From NCBI RefSeq assembly GCF_000010805.1, contig NC_012522.1, forward strand, positions 6,634,001 to 6,698,000: a stretch of 64,000 nt of DNA, read 5' to 3'. How positions within the stretch are numbered: position 1 is the stretch's first letter; each line of letters starts with the position of its first letter. Both the position numbers and the translations under genes were made by a program. Positions 62,248 through 64,000 of the stretch are shown here, in pieces. This DNA comes from Rhodococcus opacus B4. GTDB taxonomy: Bacteria; Actinomycetota; Actinomycetes; Mycobacteriales; Mycobacteriaceae. Below the pieces are notes generated by a model. It did no database searches and was not told the DNA's origin. It saw nothing but the letters and a program-made list of their open reading frames with translations.

Positions 62248-63908
62248 GCACGGCGACGGCGCCGGCGACCACCGGGCGCGGCCGGTACGCGGGCACCCCA
62301 CGACTCGTGCGGCTGGCTTTGCGCCGCGACCGTGTTCAGCTGCCGGTGTGGTTGCTCGCTCTCGCTGCGCTGCAGGCATTCTCGGCGTCGAGTGTGCTCG
62401 GCCTGTATCCTACGGAGCCCGACCTGCGCAGCTTCGCGATGGCCACCGCGGCGTCGCCGGTCGCGCTGGCCACCAACGGTCTGGTGTCGGGGTACAGCGC
62501 CGGCGCGGTGCTCGCCTGTCAGATCGTCATGCCGATGTCGCTGGCGGCCTGCCTGATGACCACCCTACTGGTGGTGCGGCACACCCGCCAGAACGAGGAG
62601 ACCGGCCGCGCCGAACTCGTCGAGGCCGCCGTCGTCGGCCGGAAGGCGCTGCTCACCGCCGCGCTGGTGGTCGCGGTCGGAGCCAACCTGGTCCTGGCGC
62701 TGCTCAACGTGGTCGTGCTGATGGCGGCGGGGCTGCCACTGGACGGGTCGGTGGCGCTCGGCGCGGCGGTCGCGGGCGCCGGTATCGCGTTCGCGGCGAT
62801 CGCCGCGGTGACGGCGCAGGTGACGGACAGTGCCCGCACCGCCAACGGGCTGGCCGGTGCCGCGCTCGGGGTGGCCTTCCTGCTGCGTGCGGTGGGGGAC
62901 ATGACGGGGACGGTGACGGAGAACGGCACGCGGGTGATCAGTGGCTGGCCGACCTGGGTGTCGCCGATCGGCTGGGCCGAGCAGGTCCGCCCCTACGACG
63001 ACAACGCCTGGTGGGTGCTGACGCTGCCGGTCGTGTTCGCACTCGTGGTCGGCTCGGTCGGCTTCGCCCTCACCGAGCACCGGGACGTCGGCTCGGGGCT
63101 CGTGCCGACCCGCCCGGGCCCCGCCCGCGCGTCCCGCTCGCTGCCGACGGCGGTCGGGTCGGCGTGGCGGATGCAACGGACGATCCTGTTCTGGTGGGCG
63201 TTCGGGATCGCGGTCCTCGCCGTGGTGTACGGCGCGATCGCAGACCAGATCGACGACTTCCTCGGCGAGGGTCAGCAGGTCGCCGACATGATGGAACAGC
63301 TCGGTGGCGGCACGACCGACATGGTCGACGCTTACTTCGCCGCCATCTTCGGCATGATGGCGATCGCGGTCGCCGGCTACGCAGTGCAGGCGCTGCTGCG
63401 GATGCGCGGCGAGGAGTCGGCGGGGCGACTCGAACCGGTTCTCGCGACGGCGGTCTCGCGTCCGCGGTGGATGCTGGCGCACGTCGGCCTGGTCACGGTG
63501 GGCATCGTCGTCCTGCAGGCGCTGACCGGGGCGGCGACCGGCCTCGCGTACGGTCTGGTGACCGAGGATGTGCCGGGGAAGGTCGTGAATCTCACCGGGG
63601 CCGCACTCGTCTTCGTGCCCGCGATCCTGGTCGTCGCCGCAGTGGTGGTGCTGGCGTTCGGCGCCGTCCCGGCCTGGTCGGCCGGGCTGTCCTGGGGCGT
63701 GCTCGCGCTCTGCCTGATCTTCGGATTCCTCGGATCGCTGCTCGGGCTGCCGCAGGCGGTCCGCGATCTGTCACCGTTCACCCACGTCCCCGCCCTGCCC
63801 GCCGCGGAAGTCACGGCCGCTCCGCTGGTCTGGCTCGCGGCGATTGCCGCCGTCGTGGGTGCTGCCGGAGTAGTGCTGTTCCGGCGTCGGGACCTCACGA
63901 ATTCGTAG
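62244..63908 (+). CDS. ABC transporter permease, antibiotic-export type
   Basis: 554 residues with about 12 membrane segments in two similar halves (about residues 30-265 and 305-550), as in permeases of polyketide-antibiotic exporters. The second half contains the conserved [19 protein letters not shown] loop, mirrored in the first by [21 protein letters not shown] 62244 overlaps the ATPase stop. Substrate unknown; a TetR-like gene end follows, fitting a regulated drug exporter. Confidence 0.9.
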   Translation: MSTATAPATTGRGRYAGTPRLVRLALRRDRVQLPVWLLALAALQAFSASSVLGLYPTEPDLRSFAMATAASPVALATNGLVSGYSAGAVLACQIVMPMSLAACLMTTLLVVRHTRQNEETGRAELVEAAVVGRKALLTAALVVAVGANLVLALLNVVVLMAAGLPLDGSVALGAAVAGAGIAFAAIAAVTAQVTDSARTANGLAGAALGVAFLLRAVGDMTGTVTENGTRVISGWPTWVSPIGWAEQVRPYDDNAWWVLTLPVVFALVVGSVGFALTEHRDVGSGLVPTRPGPARASRSLPTAVGSAWRMQRTILFWWAFGIAVLAVVYGAIADQIDDFLGEGQQVADMMEQLGGGTTDMVDAYFAAIFGMMAIAVAGYAVQALLRMRGEESAGRLEPVLATAVSRPRWMLAHVGLVTVGIVVLQALTGAATGLAYGLVTEDVPGKVVNLTGAALVFVPAILVVAAVVVLAFGAVPAWSAGLSWGVLALCLIFGFLGSLLGLPQAVRDLSPFTHVPALPAAEVTAAPLVWLAAIAAVVGAAGVVLFRRRDLTNS

Positions 63909-63941
63909 CGGTGCCGTGGGAGACCACACACTGTGCTGCAC

Positions 63942-64000
63942 TCATGCCTCAATTCTCGCGTGGAGACCGGTCGCGAGGTGGTCGACGAGTTCGCGGATGC
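63942..64000 (-). CDS. Partial gene, possibly the C-terminus of a TetR regulator
   Basis: Only the last 18 codons are visible, reading IRELVDHLATGLHARIEA then stop (63942-63944). The helical pattern resembles the C-terminal helix of TetR regulators, which often sit next to drug-type ABC exporters. The assignment is tentative. Confidence 0.4.
   Translation of the reverse strand, partial: IRELVDHLATGLHARIEA

Overview
The window is high-GC actinobacterial chromosomal DNA, most likely Rhodococcus (R. jostii/R. opacus group). The evidence is GC-biased codons, many GTG starts, many likely leaderless promoters (TANNNT 6-7 nt before ATG/GTG), a multifunctional Kgd, a TreS-Mak pair, a KshB steroid hydroxylase reductase behind a KstR-type box, and an NDMA-dependent Mno alcohol dehydrogenase cluster. 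I see no tRNA, rRNA, insertion sequence, prophage or CRISPR array. About 57 protein genes are packed tightly, and four convergent pairs overlap at their 3' ends.

Region 1 (1-10.6 kb): the N-terminal part of kgd, a fused double-length ABC exporter, a two-gene ABC-2 transporter, glutamate decarboxylase with a natural run of six histidines, an EcsC-like protein, and an AraC regulator with a VOC protein. Region 2 (10.6-19 kb): a GST-family hydroquinone reductase, a GNAT protein, PadR plus an MFS exporter, a FAD oxidase, an enoyl-CoA hydratase, an acyl-CoA ligase-like protein lacking its C-terminal lid, and an adenine-deaminase-like enzyme. Region 3 (19-27 kb): a Tat-lipoprotein amidase homologue that has lost two of three catalytic residues, a sugar-lactone oxidase, a TetR regulator and a D-amino-acid deaminase/aldolase, with matching palindromes on both sides of tetR, then a large RecB-nuclease/helicase.

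Region 4 (27-44 kb): an alpha/beta hydrolase, FadD15-like ligase, nitrilase-family enzyme, DEAD-box helicase, treS-mak (trehalose to maltose to maltose-1-phosphate), an ABC exporter behind a SoxR/MerR-type promoter, an AMIN-like lipoprotein, and a second full acyl-CoA ligase behind a perfect CRP-type site. Region 5 (44-53.6 kb): a MacB/FtsX-type ABC pair, ferredoxin reductase, glutamate-racemase-like protein, a TetR-SPW pair, AlkD, a CHAP protein and kshB.

Region 6 (53.6-64 kb) is the most coherent system: mno, MoxR ATPase, VWA protein, iron alcohol dehydrogenase, GAF sensor kinase and LuxR response regulator on one strand. Near-identical palindromes (CTRCCCGATCGGGYAG) lie upstream of the two dehydrogenase genes. 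I infer an alcohol/diol-sensing regulon controlled by its own two-component system, like MnoSR of Mycobacterium smegmatis. A drug-type ABC pair and the 3' end of a possible TetR gene close the window.
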